Shown piece after piece: positions 1 through 7,714 of a DNA stretch of 64,000 bases. The position numbers and the translations under genes were made by a program. The notes below the pieces were generated by a model. The model was not told where the DNA came from and did not search any database. It saw nothing but the letters and a program-made list of their open reading frames with translations. How positions within the stretch are numbered: the first letter of the stretch is position 1; every line of letters starts with the position of its first letter. The stretch lies in NCBI RefSeq assembly GCF_000024005.1, contig NC_013132.1:8488001-8552000 (forward strand), in the 5' to 3' direction. Origin of the DNA: Chitinophaga pinensis DSM 2588 (GTDB lineage: Bacteria; Bacteroidota; Bacteroidia; Chitinophagales; Chitinophagaceae).

Positions 1-600
1 ATGTACAGCACGACCGCAGATCTGTATAAATGGCACCAGGCGGCCCAGCAGTATAAGATCATCTCAAAGACAGACTGGGAAAAGGCGTATACGCCTTTTA
101 TGAACCATTATGGCTATGGATGGGAATCTGACTCTATTGCAGGTAAACGTAAAGTTTCACATGGCGGCGGTATCCACGGATACATCACCAGTATCATGAG
201 AGTGCCGGAAGACGATGTATGTGTGATCGTACTGGATAATGCCTCCGACAGAGACGTCAGTAAAATAGCTTCGTCATTATTGGCCGTATTATACAATCAA
301 CCTTACATCATACCCAAAGAAAGGATCGCGATCAAACTACCGGAGACAACGCTGCAACAATATGTAGGCGAATATAACCTGCGTCCCGGCTTCAACATCG
401 TCATGAGCGTAAAGGATGGTATGCTGATGGGCCAACCTACCGGTCAGCGGGAATCCCCTTTATTTGCAGAGAAAGAAGATTTCTTTTTCCTGAAAATAGT
501 AGATGCACAGGTTGGGTTTACCAGAAACGAGCAACATGAAGTGACAGGCATGATCCTGTATCAGAATGACAGGGAACTGCCTGGTAAGAAGATAAAATAA
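1..600 (+). CDS. Serine hydrolase of the class C beta-lactamase/PBP-like family, C-terminal part
   Basis: The gene enters from the left edge, so the N-terminal half with the SxxK nucleophile motif is missing. What remains has the third active-site motif, seen as SHGGG followed by HGY near residue 58, which takes the place of KTG in beta-lactamase-like esterases and D-aminopeptidases. After it, residues 110-199 form a small beta-rich tail starting with a QQYVGEY motif, typical of the C-terminal domain found in many Bacteroidota members of this family. The family hydrolyses peptides, esters or amides in the periplasm or at the surface; the substrate here cannot be told. A hairpin terminator follows, so the gene ends its transcription unit. 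Confidence 0.8.
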   Translation: MYSTTADLYKWHQAAQQYKIISKTDWEKAYTPFMNHYGYGWESDSIAGKRKVSHGGGIHGYITSIMRVPEDDVCVIVLDNASDRDVSKIASSLLAVLYNQPYIIPKERIAIKLPETTLQQYVGEYNLRPGFNIVMSVKDGMLMGQPTGQRESPLFAEKEDFFFLKIVDAQVGFTRNEQHEVTGMILYQNDRELPGKKIK

Positions 601-620
601 AGTTTGCTGAAGATATATAA

Positions 621-655
621 CGGGCTTCCGGGATGATATTCCGGAAGCCTGTTTT
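621..655 (+). terminator. Intrinsic terminator after the serine hydrolase
   Basis: GGGCTTCCGG and CCGGAAGCCT pair around a short ATGATATT loop and are followed by GTTTTAT. It lies 20 bases after the stop codon at 600 and separates the first gene from the lipoprotein gene at 739. Confidence 0.7.
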
Positions 656-683
656 ATGCTTACTAACATATAAACAATTTATA

Positions 684-713
684 CTTTTTTATCATCTGTT
701 TAAGCTAATTTTG
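684..713 (+). promoter_or_regulatory. Bacteroidota-type promoter for the lipoprotein gene at 739
   Basis: TAATTTTG at 706-713 matches the Bacteroidota -7 consensus TAnnTTTG exactly. A T-rich stretch about 20 bases upstream could serve as the -33 element, though it lacks a clear TTG. The box ends 25 bases before the ATG, leaving a short leader. Based on motif match only. Confidence 0.45.
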
Positions 714-738
714 CCCCCTTCATTAATGCTATTCACCT

Positions 739-1719
739 ATGAAACTTGTTAAATTCAGTAATGTACTGCTGATCGTGGTTACACTCACATTGTTTTTTGC
801 CTGTAAAAAAGACAAGATAAATATCATCGAACCTGAGATAGACCCTGGTAAGCCGGCGGAGACGATGCCCGGCAATATACTGTTAAGAAAGACGATCCAT
901 TATAACAAATTCAGAGACGGTATAGGCGGTCCTTTAATGTCCGACACACTTATTTATAATGAGAAGGACCAGCTTATAAAAGTGGAACATGTAAACATCT
1001 TATCTAAAATTGTATATACATTCTCTTACAACGAAAATGGCTCGCTGTCAACTGTACGCAGCAAGTCAACGCTAGCTGAAGGTTATACAAATATCTACTC
1101 TCTGAAGTATAATAAGGGCCTGCTTGACAGTATTACATGGGTATCTGACATTCCCAACGATTCCGCTGATGGCGATCATGTTATAATAAACCCAACACGG
1201 AACGATCAGGGACAGGTAACGACAGTGAAGTATACCCTCTATTCTAAAACCAATTCATCAGTTTACTCAGCACAATTTGATTTTTTATGGACCCCGTCAA
1301 ACAATTTAGCATCCATGCAGGGAAGAACTTATGATTATACCGCTGATGACGTCCAACGTACGACCTTCCCATCCGTACAAAATAATCACGCAAATATTGG
1401 CCTGTCCAGACTACCTGCCGGCTACCTGTTCCTTTTGGCGTTGCGCGAGAACGGCCTGTCATACCAAAATGCCATGGAACCTTATCTGTTCACCACCTAT
1501 CTGTATACATCAGCAAAAAATGTCTTCAATGATGGAACAGGCAGACTGTACAACCGCAATACAAGATCAAATGAAGAGTTAATAAAGTACGTAGATTATG
1601 AGAACAAAGCAACGTTTGACCAGAATGGCGTACTGAAAACATTCAACTACTTCGAAAATAATATATACCCGGTGTGGGACATGGTCGGAATAGAGTTCTT
1701 TTACGAACAAAAGAAATAA
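739..1719 (+). CDS. Lipoprotein with strand-repeat fold (DUF4595-like)
   Basis: The first 22 residues form a lipoprotein signal peptide ending in a lipobox (LFFAC, Cys22), followed by KKDK, so the mature protein is probably lipid-anchored, likely in the outer membrane. The body has loosely repeated segments of the form YNEKDQL, FSYNENGSL and LKYNKGL, which resemble the strand repeats of DUF4595/YD-type proteins. No catalytic motif is visible. It stands alone, with its own promoter-like box upstream and a long hairpin terminator downstream. The lipoprotein assignment is firm; the family name is a resemblance and the function is unknown. Confidence 0.7.
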   Translation: MKLVKFSNVLLIVVTLTLFFACKKDKINIIEPEIDPGKPAETMPGNILLRKTIHYNKFRDGIGGPLMSDTLIYNEKDQLIKVEHVNILSKIVYTFSYNENGSLSTVRSKSTLAEGYTNIYSLKYNKGLLDSITWVSDIPNDSADGDHVIINPTRNDQGQVTTVKYTLYSKTNSSVYSAQFDFLWTPSNNLASMQGRTYDYTADDVQRTTFPSVQNNHANIGLSRLPAGYLFLLALRENGLSYQNAMEPYLFTTYLYTSAKNVFNDGTGRLYNRNTRSNEELIKYVDYENKATFDQNGVLKTFNYFENNIYPVWDMVGIEFFYEQKK

Positions 1720-1732
1720 TCCGACGATGTCA

Positions 1733-1789
1733 CATTTACAAAGAAAGCGGGGCGTTCCTATACCGGAAGCCCCGCTTTCTTTGTAAATG
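1733..1789. terminator. Perfect 20-bp inverted repeat, bidirectional terminator
   Basis: CATTTACAAAGAAAGCGGGG (1733-1752) is matched by its exact reverse complement at 1770-1789, with a 17-base loop. The GC-rich core flanked by A/T tracts fits a terminator working in both directions. It lies between the lipoprotein gene ending at 1719 and the leftward dehydrogenase gene ending at 1870. Confidence 0.75.
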
Positions 1790-1869
1790 TCTTTATCCAG
1801 CTATTGTTTCAGGATCTTTCCTTTGAACTGTTTTTCCCCATTTCTTACCTGCATGATATACAGCCTCCC

Positions 1870-2853
1870 TTACAGGCGGTGGATATTTTCAACAACCGCG
1901 TGTTCCAGCGCTTTCCCTTCAAATGTCCGGATAACATTTTTTGCTGCTATAGCGGCCATAGCATTACGGGTATCAATAGTCGCCGAACCGATATGCGGCA
2001 ACACAGCTACATTATGCATGTTCAGCAGCGGATTGTCTGCGGCCATAGGTTCAGGATTAGTTACATCCAGTCCGGCGCCCCAGATGGTTCCATTCTCCAA
2101 GGCAGCGATCAGGTCGGCTTCATTATGAATACCTCCTCTGGCCGTATTAACAAAGATGGCATTGGGTTTCATTTTACTGAATGCCTCCTTATTGAAGAGT
2201 TCTTTTGTTTCAGGTGTCAGGGCAGTATGCACAGAAACAACGTCACTCTGCTGTAGTAGTTCATCGAAAGATACACGTACAGCCCCCAGTTCCCTCTCTG
2301 CCTCTTCATTTGTACCACGGTTATGATAAATGAGTTTCATACCATACGCACCGATACATCGTTGCGCCAGCTCAAAGCCTATTCTGCCTAATCCCACTAT
2401 TCCCAGTGTTTTACCTTTCAATTCAAGACCAAGGTTAGCCGTAGGATCCCAGAAATTCCAGTTTCCCCGGATGATCTCCTTGTGCATATGAAAAGCTTTA
2501 CGGGAAGCAGCCAGCAACAGCAGGAAAGCCGTATCGGCAGTCGCACCGCTCAATACACCCGGCGTATTGCCCACTGCAATACCCAGTTCTTTTGCCGCTG
2601 CAACATCCACATTATCATACCCTACTGACATCATCGATACAATCCGGAGATGACTACATGCTTCCAGGAAAGCCCGGTTTACTTTCAGCGGACCAGACAC
2701 GATAATGGCATCGTAATCCTTCAGAATAGGTATGAGCTCTTCTTCAGACTGATGACGCCTTTCCGTCCATACCGTATACTCGATACCATTGTCTTTTAAA
2801 TGTTGCAACGCAATCTCAGGAACTGTTCTTGTTATGTACACGCTCTTTCGCAT
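1870..2853 (-). CDS. D-isomer-specific 2-hydroxyacid dehydrogenase (glyoxylate/hydroxypyruvate reductase-like)
   Basis: A cytosolic NAD(P)-dependent oxidoreductase that interconverts 2-oxoacids and D-2-hydroxyacids. With the start at 2853 it is 327 residues, the usual family length. The nucleotide-binding glycine motif GLGRIG is at residues 154-159. The catalytic residues are visible as Arg239 (NTARGG), Glu268 (NPEP) and His287 (LPHIGSAT). NR after the second Rossmann strand (YHNRG) hints at NADPH use, as in GhrB-type reductases, but this is inference. An in-frame ATG at 2979 would add 42 residues with no family counterpart, so the inner start is preferred. Monocistronic, with no metabolic neighbours to fix the substrate. 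Confidence 0.85.
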   Translation of the reverse strand: MRKSVYITRTVPEIALQHLKDNGIEYTVWTERRHQSEEELIPILKDYDAIIVSGPLKVNRAFLEACSHLRIVSMMSVGYDNVDVAAAKELGIAVGNTPGVLSGATADTAFLLLLAASRKAFHMHKEIIRGNWNFWDPTANLGLELKGKTLGIVGLGRIGFELAQRCIGAYGMKLIYHNRGTNEEAERELGAVRVSFDELLQQSDVVSVHTALTPETKELFNKEAFSKMKPNAIFVNTARGGIHNEADLIAALENGTIWGAGLDVTNPEPMAADNPLLNMHNVAVLPHIGSATIDTRNAMAAIAAKNVIRTFEGKALEHAVVENIHRL

Positions 2854-3037
2854 AGCTATATTAAATTTCAGGTTATCCATGCACAAAATACATAAATGAC
2901 GGTTTTCAGGGATGTTTTCAATAAAGTCTTTCAGATAATTTTGCACCCGAACAAAATTTACCTTTTCCCTCGTACCCATTAAGAGCAGGTCAATTTGGTT
3001 AAAGCGTTAGTTTTATTGTTTATTTTAGTCTAGTCTG

Positions 3038-3070
3038 ATAAGCCTCTCAGGATTTACCTGGGAGGCTTAT
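3038..3070. other. Orphan hairpin
   Basis: ATAAGCCTCTCAGG (3038-3051) pairs with CCTGGGAGGCTTAT (3057-3070) with one G-T mismatch and a 5-base loop, then a T-rich run. It looks like a terminator, but the genes on both sides point away from it. It could be a leader structure or mark the end of an unseen small RNA. Confidence 0.5.
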
Positions 3071-3335
3071 TTATTGCACCCGGTACGACTATCCTAACTA
3101 GCCACACCTGAGCTACATCGATGCTACCTTCCTGACTGGTGGTGGCTGTACTGTTTTGCCTGGTAAATAAAAGTCCCGGGAGAGCGCTTTTATGTAATTG
3201 AATGTTATTAAGACGATTAATAATTTATCTTCTTTTGCCGTTTTATTTAACGCAAAAATTTCTTTCAACTTACGTTGTAAAAATTGCCGAATAATAATAT
3301 CTTGCAGCAGGGCTAAACGCCCGCCCCTACTGCAT

Positions 3336-3373
3336 TAACAATTCATTTAAGATAATAACAATTCATTTAAGAT
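3336..3373 (+). repeat. 18-bp tandem direct repeat before the gene at 3382
   Basis: TAACAATTCATTTAAGAT occurs at 3336-3353 and again at 3356-3373, a 20-bp step, ending 8 bases before the start codon. It could be a regulator-binding repeat or a slippage duplication in the leader. Confidence 0.75.
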
Positions 3374-3381
3374 TCGTCATT

Positions 3382-4086
3382 ATGCGGATGTTTCTGACAG
3401 CACTGATTGTCATCCTTACGAGTGGCAAAATACTATACGCACAACAGGGAAAAACAGAGAGTGAAATACTTACTACATCCGTTGCCGAAAAGACGTTTGA
3501 CGATGCCGTAAAAAATACCTTTTTCCAACAACTGCCTGTACAGCGGGCTTATCGTTATAAAGATGTTTCCGGCACTTATTATCTGGCACTTTGCGAAAGC
3601 AGAGACGAGATCAAAGGGGATGATACCATCAATTATAAGATCAAAGCTATATTTCTGCAACAATCCACCACCAACGGATTTGTCAAAACAGGGGAACTGA
3701 ATGACTTCAGGAACAGTCATGATACAAAAGAAGGAATGGAAACTACTATCTGGTTCTGGACAAAATTCTGCGAACTGAAAGACCTTGATAACGACGGTAC
3801 CATCGATCCATTACTCGTATACGGTACCAATGGCATGAACGGACATGACGATGGCAGAGTAAAAATCATCCTGTACTATAAAGGACAAAAGATAGCCATC
3901 AGGTGTCAGAATACTGTTATGGATGAAGGACGTAACATCCAGGTAGACGCTACATTTTACACCTTAGCCCTGCCTGTTCAGCAGCATATCAGAAAGTTGA
4001 TGCACACACTGGCAGAGAAAGACCTGATCATCTATCCGACAGACTACGAAAAAGCAATGAATAAAAAACAATTACAGATACAATAA
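3382..4086 (+). CDS. Secreted protein of unknown function with EF-hand-like loop
   Basis: A 234-residue protein with a cleavable signal peptide (cut near YAQQ, residue 21). I do not recognise the family. Residues 125-140 contain LKDLDNDGTIDP, an Asp-rich loop of the EF-hand/dockerin type that could bind calcium. The rest is mixed beta and alpha with no catalytic motif. The next gene, an S41 peptidase-like protein, starts 17 bases downstream in the same direction, so the two are likely co-transcribed and may act together outside the inner membrane. The export prediction is solid; the calcium site is inference. Confidence 0.7.
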   Translation: MRMFLTALIVILTSGKILYAQQGKTESEILTTSVAEKTFDDAVKNTFFQQLPVQRAYRYKDVSGTYYLALCESRDEIKGDDTINYKIKAIFLQQSTTNGFVKTGELNDFRNSHDTKEGMETTIWFWTKFCELKDLDNDGTIDPLLVYGTNGMNGHDDGRVKIILYYKGQKIAIRCQNTVMDEGRNIQVDATFYTLALPVQQHIRKLMHTLAEKDLIIYPTDYEKAMNKKQLQIQ

Positions 4087-4103
4087 GCAACCAGAATCGA
4101 GGT

Positions 4104-5147
4104 ATGAAACTACAATTTTATAAATCAGCAGCCCTGCTGGGCGCACTATGCCTTCCGCTCTGCCTGTTAGCACAGCAACCTGCAAAGGATACAGATCATG
4201 TCGTGAGTAAAGAAGATGCTCATGAAATTATCGGGAAAATCAGCAAACAACTGGAAGAAGGTTATCCGTTCCCGGAGATCTCTAAGAAATATATTGCCAC
4301 CATGAAAAGCCAGGAAGCTAAGAAAGCCTATCAGGACCTTACGCCGGCGAAACTGGCCTGGAAGATCACCGACGACCTGCGTGGAACGCATAAAGATGTG
4401 CATCTCACCATTTTCCACAACAAAGATTATTACGAACAACTGACCCGGTCTTTCTCCAATACCCGTACGCCTGAAGACGACAGACTGGAACTTGAAAGAA
4501 AACGTCAGAACAACTATGGCTTTGATGCAGTGGAACTGAATAAAAAAACATCTACTGCCTATATCAAGATATCCGGTGGTTTCCATGGCGACCAGGAAGC
4601 ATTTGAAATGGCAGCCAATGCAATGAATATGGCCGCTTATTCCAAAAACATCATCATTGACATCAGAGACAATGGTGGTGGAACCGGTATGATGGGCCGC
4701 TTCCTCGCAGGTTATTTCTTCAATGCCGGCGATGAACGCTACTACCTCCACGGTTATCATAAAGACCGTACAAAAGATATCCAGGAATGGACATATCCTT
4801 TCGTACCTGGTAAAAGAATGCCGGACAGCAAACTATATATACTCGTTAATAAACGCACTGCATCCGCTACAGAAGGTTTCGCCTTTGCATTACAACAGAT
4901 GCACCGCGCTACGATCGTAGGCGATACAACAGCAGGCGCAGGTATCGCAGGTTCAATGATCCCGCTGAAAGAAAACATGGTCGTATTTATGCCTGTAAAA
5001 ATGGTAGCTGCCCCTGGTTCAGAAGAAGGCTGGGAAGGAAAAGGCGTTATTCCTGATGTGGCAGTGAAAGGAGAAGATGCAAGAACAGAAGCTGAAAAAC
5101 TGATCAAAAAAGAACAGGATGATATCGCCGCGGCAAAAACCAAATAG
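4104..5147 (+). CDS. S41 family (IRBP/tricorn-like) serine peptidase, secreted
   Basis: A signal peptide (cut after LLAQQ, about residue 26) precedes a helical N-terminal segment of the S41 N-domain type (about 30-115) and an S41 core (150-330). The core shows DIRDNGGGTG and the nucleophile motif TASATEG with Ser254. In CtpA-type enzymes the catalytic Lys lies 25 residues later. Here that position (279) is Ala, in GDTTAGAG, so the protein belongs to the IRBP/tricorn-like branch, which uses other residues. An upstream THKDVHL may supply the His. No PDZ domain is seen. It shares a transcription unit with the preceding secreted protein and ends at a strong terminator. It probably cleaves peptides in the periplasm. 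Confidence 0.8.
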   Translation: MKLQFYKSAALLGALCLPLCLLAQQPAKDTDHVVSKEDAHEIIGKISKQLEEGYPFPEISKKYIATMKSQEAKKAYQDLTPAKLAWKITDDLRGTHKDVHLTIFHNKDYYEQLTRSFSNTRTPEDDRLELERKRQNNYGFDAVELNKKTSTAYIKISGGFHGDQEAFEMAANAMNMAAYSKNIIIDIRDNGGGTGMMGRFLAGYFFNAGDERYYLHGYHKDRTKDIQEWTYPFVPGKRMPDSKLYILVNKRTASATEGFAFALQQMHRATIVGDTTAGAGIAGSMIPLKENMVVFMPVKMVAAPGSEEGWEGKGVIPDVAVKGEDARTEAEKLIKKEQDDIAAAKTK

Positions 5148-5166
5148 TACTTTCATCTACTGACAT

Positions 5167-5207
5167 AAAAAGAGGGTGTATCAATCGTTTGATACACCCT
5201 CTTTTTT
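5167..5207. terminator. Strong hairpin terminator
   Basis: AAAAAGAGGGTGTATCAA (5167-5184) pairs with its reverse complement ending at 5206, with a 4-base loop and A and T tracts on the two sides. It ends the S41 peptidase transcription unit. It can also serve the leftward PEBP gene that ends at 5256. Confidence 0.85.
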
Positions 5208-5255
5208 ATCTGGACACCTTTCAGGGACAAGCTGTTAAGTAAACGTGCGCTTCGG

Positions 5256-5798
5256 TTATGGATGTTGTGAATAACCTACAATAGACGCCTTGGCTAATAA
5301 GTTCTGATTCAGCAGCACTCCGACAAATGCAGCAGGCGTACTCTTGTCAGGGTTTATTTTTGTCTTCAGTGCAAACACCGTGATGATATACTGATGTGGT
5401 AATCCTGGCAGAGGACCAGGCCCCAGGTATCCTGGCATACCCGCATCATTGATACCATGAGCTGCACCTGCAGGCAATAATTTACGCTCAGGCGTACCAG
5501 CGCCGGCCGGCAATTCATGTACATCTGCCGGAATATTATACAGTACCCAATGCCAGAAACCACTACCGGAGGGAGCATCCACATCATACATCGTTACGGC
5601 AAAACACTGCGTACCCGCAGGCGCATTCTCCCAGGACAACTGCGGAGAGACATTCCCACCTGTATATCCCATCATTCCATTCAGTAACTGGCTATTGACA
5701 AACTGGCCGCCAAGATCATTACTCTTCAGTGTAAATGTCTGCGCTACGGCAGAACAGGCGAAGACCATCAACGCCAGGAACGTGTACATTCTTTTCAT
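5256..5798 (-). CDS. YbhB/YbcL family Raf kinase inhibitor-like (PEBP) protein, exported
   Basis: A phosphatidylethanolamine-binding-protein fold with a signal peptide (cut after AVAQ, residue 20). Family marks are SPQLSW near residue 50, the anion-pocket motif DVDAPSG near 73 (DPDAP in most members), FWHWVLYNIP near 82 and the GPGPLPGLPHQY loop near 125. At 180 residues it is normal for bacterial secreted members, whose role is not established beyond binding small anionic ligands. The AraC regulator gene lies 78 bases upstream on the same strand, so co-transcription or local control is possible. Confidence 0.9.
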   Translation of the reverse strand: MKRMYTFLALMVFACSAVAQTFTLKSNDLGGQFVNSQLLNGMMGYTGGNVSPQLSWENAPAGTQCFAVTMYDVDAPSGSGFWHWVLYNIPADVHELPAGAGTPERKLLPAGAAHGINDAGMPGYLGPGPLPGLPHQYIITVFALKTKINPDKSTPAAFVGVLLNQNLLAKASIVGYSQHP

Positions 5799-5876
5799 AG
5801 TACTTTGTTTTAAAGTACTGCAAAGCTACAATGCAGCTCAGGGGGAGTAGTAGGGCTAACAGCTCAGAAATTGTTG

Positions 5877-6758
5877 TTAAACGGTCAGTTTTTGTTGCTG
5901 GTATTCACTCGGTGTCAGACCATACACCTGTTTAAAGGATTGTGTAAAGCTGGAATGGTTTTCATAACCCAGCTTATGATAGATCTCACTGGGTTTCTCG
6001 CGCTGTACCAATAACATACCCACTGCCTGCTCCATCCTTTTTTGCAGGAACCAGCGCGTAGGAGAAGTACCGTATGTTTTCTGAAACTTCCGCTTATAGG
6101 TAGACAGACTCATATTGCACAAGAAGGCCAGTTCTTCGATAGTCACGTTGTTATAAAGGTTCGTCTCCGCCGATTTCCTGATCATCACTTCTTCCTGGTG
6201 ACCGCTCACATTTGCCCGGAGACTTAATAGCTGTTGTGGATAACGATCTGCCATATACAACAGCAATTCTTCAAATTTAAGTATCCTCAGGTCTATAGGC
6301 AGCGGTTTTCCTGACGCAGCCATCAGACAAAGAGAATGCACAAAGTTCTGCAGAAAGCTGTCCGTCTCAAACACCAGAAAAGGTTCTTCTGTGCGGTCAT
6401 GATTATCCTTTTCAATACATACATGCGGATATTTCAAAAAGAACCTTGTCAATGCAGCCGACTCAAAAGTAAGCACCACACTCTTGTAGAAACCCTCTTC
6501 CGAGATCTTCTTCTCACTCATGATACAGTTACCGGATGATAACAGTACAAACTGTGTGTTATTGATCACAGCATGCTTTTCCGCATAAAATACCCGCTTC
6601 TCTCCTTCCACCAGGAAGCTGAAAAGATTTTGTTCCAGGGTGACTTTACTTCTCACCCGGCTGTCCGTAAACTGATGCGCCAGTATATGTATCTCTTCTT
6701 TCCGGGTATTCTCCGGAAGCAGAAATGAGGGAACAGAATAAATTTGCTGCTTTACCAT
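5877..6758 (-). CDS. AraC family transcriptional regulator
   Basis: The C-terminal 100 residues carry the two helix-turn-helix units of AraC regulators: VTIEELAFLCNMSLSTYKR for the first and PSEIYHKLGYENHSSFTQ, then LTPSEY, for the second. The N-terminal 170 residues resemble a cupin-like sensing domain without a recognisable ligand motif. The start at 6758 (MVKQQIYSVP) gives 293 residues. An upstream ATG at 6812 would add a hydrophobic stretch with no place in this family, so it is not used. It reads toward the PEBP gene, its most likely local target. Ligand unknown. Confidence 0.85.
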   Translation of the reverse strand: MVKQQIYSVPSFLLPENTRKEEIHILAHQFTDSRVRSKVTLEQNLFSFLVEGEKRVFYAEKHAVINNTQFVLLSSGNCIMSEKKISEEGFYKSVVLTFESAALTRFFLKYPHVCIEKDNHDRTEEPFLVFETDSFLQNFVHSLCLMAASGKPLPIDLRILKFEELLLYMADRYPQQLLSLRANVSGHQEEVMIRKSAETNLYNNVTIEELAFLCNMSLSTYKRKFQKTYGTSPTRWFLQKRMEQAVGMLLVQREKPSEIYHKLGYENHSSFTQSFKQVYGLTPSEYQQQKLTV

Positions 6759-6831
6759 ACCATGCACGAAGATAAACAATATTACAGGGACAGTCCTTCC
6801 ATACACAATCACACCGTTACTACAGCAGCCT

Positions 6832-6880
6832 TAATTCTTAATTCCTAATTCCTAATTCCTAATTCTTAATTCTTAATTCC
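6832..6880. repeat. Seven tandem copies of a 7-bp repeat (TAATTCY)
   Basis: Seven uninterrupted units, TAATTCT or TAATTCC, run from 6832 to 6880. The array contains the stop codon (6873-6875, minus strand) of the DUF2459 gene and lies in the gap before the AraC gene. The same unit occurs in five degenerate copies, in opposite orientation, at 38084-38118. Short heptamer arrays of this kind are known from cyanobacteria and other genomes as slippage-prone repeats. Confidence 0.85.
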
Positions 6881-7589
6881 CGCCTCTGTACTGATAAAAG
6901 ATCCCCTTATCAAAAGGCGTCCACAGACAGGCTTTTTGTCCACCGCTTTTTAAACCGCTGTTTGCCCAGGTATTACAGGTATGAAACAGGCTATAGCTGC
7001 CTTTCGCTTCATAGAATGCATCTGTCTTACCATAGTTGGCATCCGTAACAATATGCATAACACGCCCTTGATCATCACGGTCAAAACTAGCCTGTATATA
7101 ACGGATTAATTTTGCATAATGCGCACTGTCTGTGCTCAGTTTTATACAATCACTGCCAGCTGACATGCTGTAATAGTAAGTCGCATGGATAGCGGATGTA
7201 CTGAGTCCGGTAGCTGCCTTAAACGCAGTGCTGAACTTCAGATCTGCCCAGGTAGGCGTTTCCAGGTAAAAGCCTTTATCTCCCCAACCAAAAGCGATCC
7301 ACTGTGCGGTAGTATCATTACTTTTCGTGTTGGAGAATAACACCTCTTTACTCCAGTCGATCTGTGCATTTCTAACAGGCATTACCAGGTCAGTATGTAC
7401 ACCGTTTGTGAGAATGAACAGTGTTATATCATTTCCGGAAGGTTCCTCTTTATCAACCGAAATACGCGAAAATACATAAGCTGCTGAGAGGTACAGGACT
7501 ACGAGAAATACAGGGGTCAGGATGATCCATCCAAGGATCTTGATAATTTTCTTCAATGCTGTTTTATTTACCGGAAGCCATGCTTCCAT
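6873..7589 (-). CDS. DUF2459/TIGR02117 family protein, membrane-anchored
   Basis: A conserved protein of unknown function. Residues 15-35 form one membrane segment, so the rest is probably periplasmic. Family marks are GVHTDLVMPV (about residue 68), WIAFGWGDKGFYLETPTWADL (about 102-122, split by Trp and Gly positions), and the late HTCNTWAN motif (about 206) with a conserved Cys and Asn. That Cys/His combination suggests a papain-like hydrolase fold, but this is inference. Its stop codon lies inside a 7-bp repeat array, and the last residues (GGN) are partly encoded by it. The gene stands alone. Confidence 0.8.
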   Translation of the reverse strand: MEAWLPVNKTALKKIIKILGWIILTPVFLVVLYLSAAYVFSRISVDKEEPSGNDITLFILTNGVHTDLVMPVRNAQIDWSKEVLFSNTKSNDTTAQWIAFGWGDKGFYLETPTWADLKFSTAFKAATGLSTSAIHATYYYSMSAGSDCIKLSTDSAHYAKLIRYIQASFDRDDQGRVMHIVTDANYGKTDAFYEAKGSYSLFHTCNTWANSGLKSGGQKACLWTPFDKGIFYQYRGGN

Positions 7590-7714
7590 CTGCTAAAATT
7601 AGTACTCTGGCGGTAGATTGTCAACTAATCCCCTAAGGGGTTATTTAAAAAATCGTAAACACTTTGTTTCACAAGCATATTATTATACATTACAGGAATT
7701 AAAATACAACTCCA

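Larger units (their letters stand above)
2854..3381. other. 528-bp non-coding gap with hairpin and tandem repeat
   Basis: No convincing gene is seen. The gap holds the leader of the dehydrogenase gene, a hairpin at 3038-3070 that is not at the end of any gene, a 7-bp inverted repeat (ATAAAAG 3167-3173, CTTTTAT 3187-3193), and a pair of 18-bp direct repeats just before the gene at 3382. Its right half is AT-rich and must contain the promoter for the rightward pair of genes. Confidence 0.6.

Noticed and set aside
1804..2256. Plus-strand frame of 150 codons opposite the dehydrogenase
   Set aside because: Antisense to a clear 2-hydroxyacid dehydrogenase gene and overlaps its terminator side.
4167..4760. 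Minus-strand open frame (197 codons) opposite the S41 peptidase
   Set aside because: Shadow of a real gene with signal peptide and catalytic motifs on the other strand.
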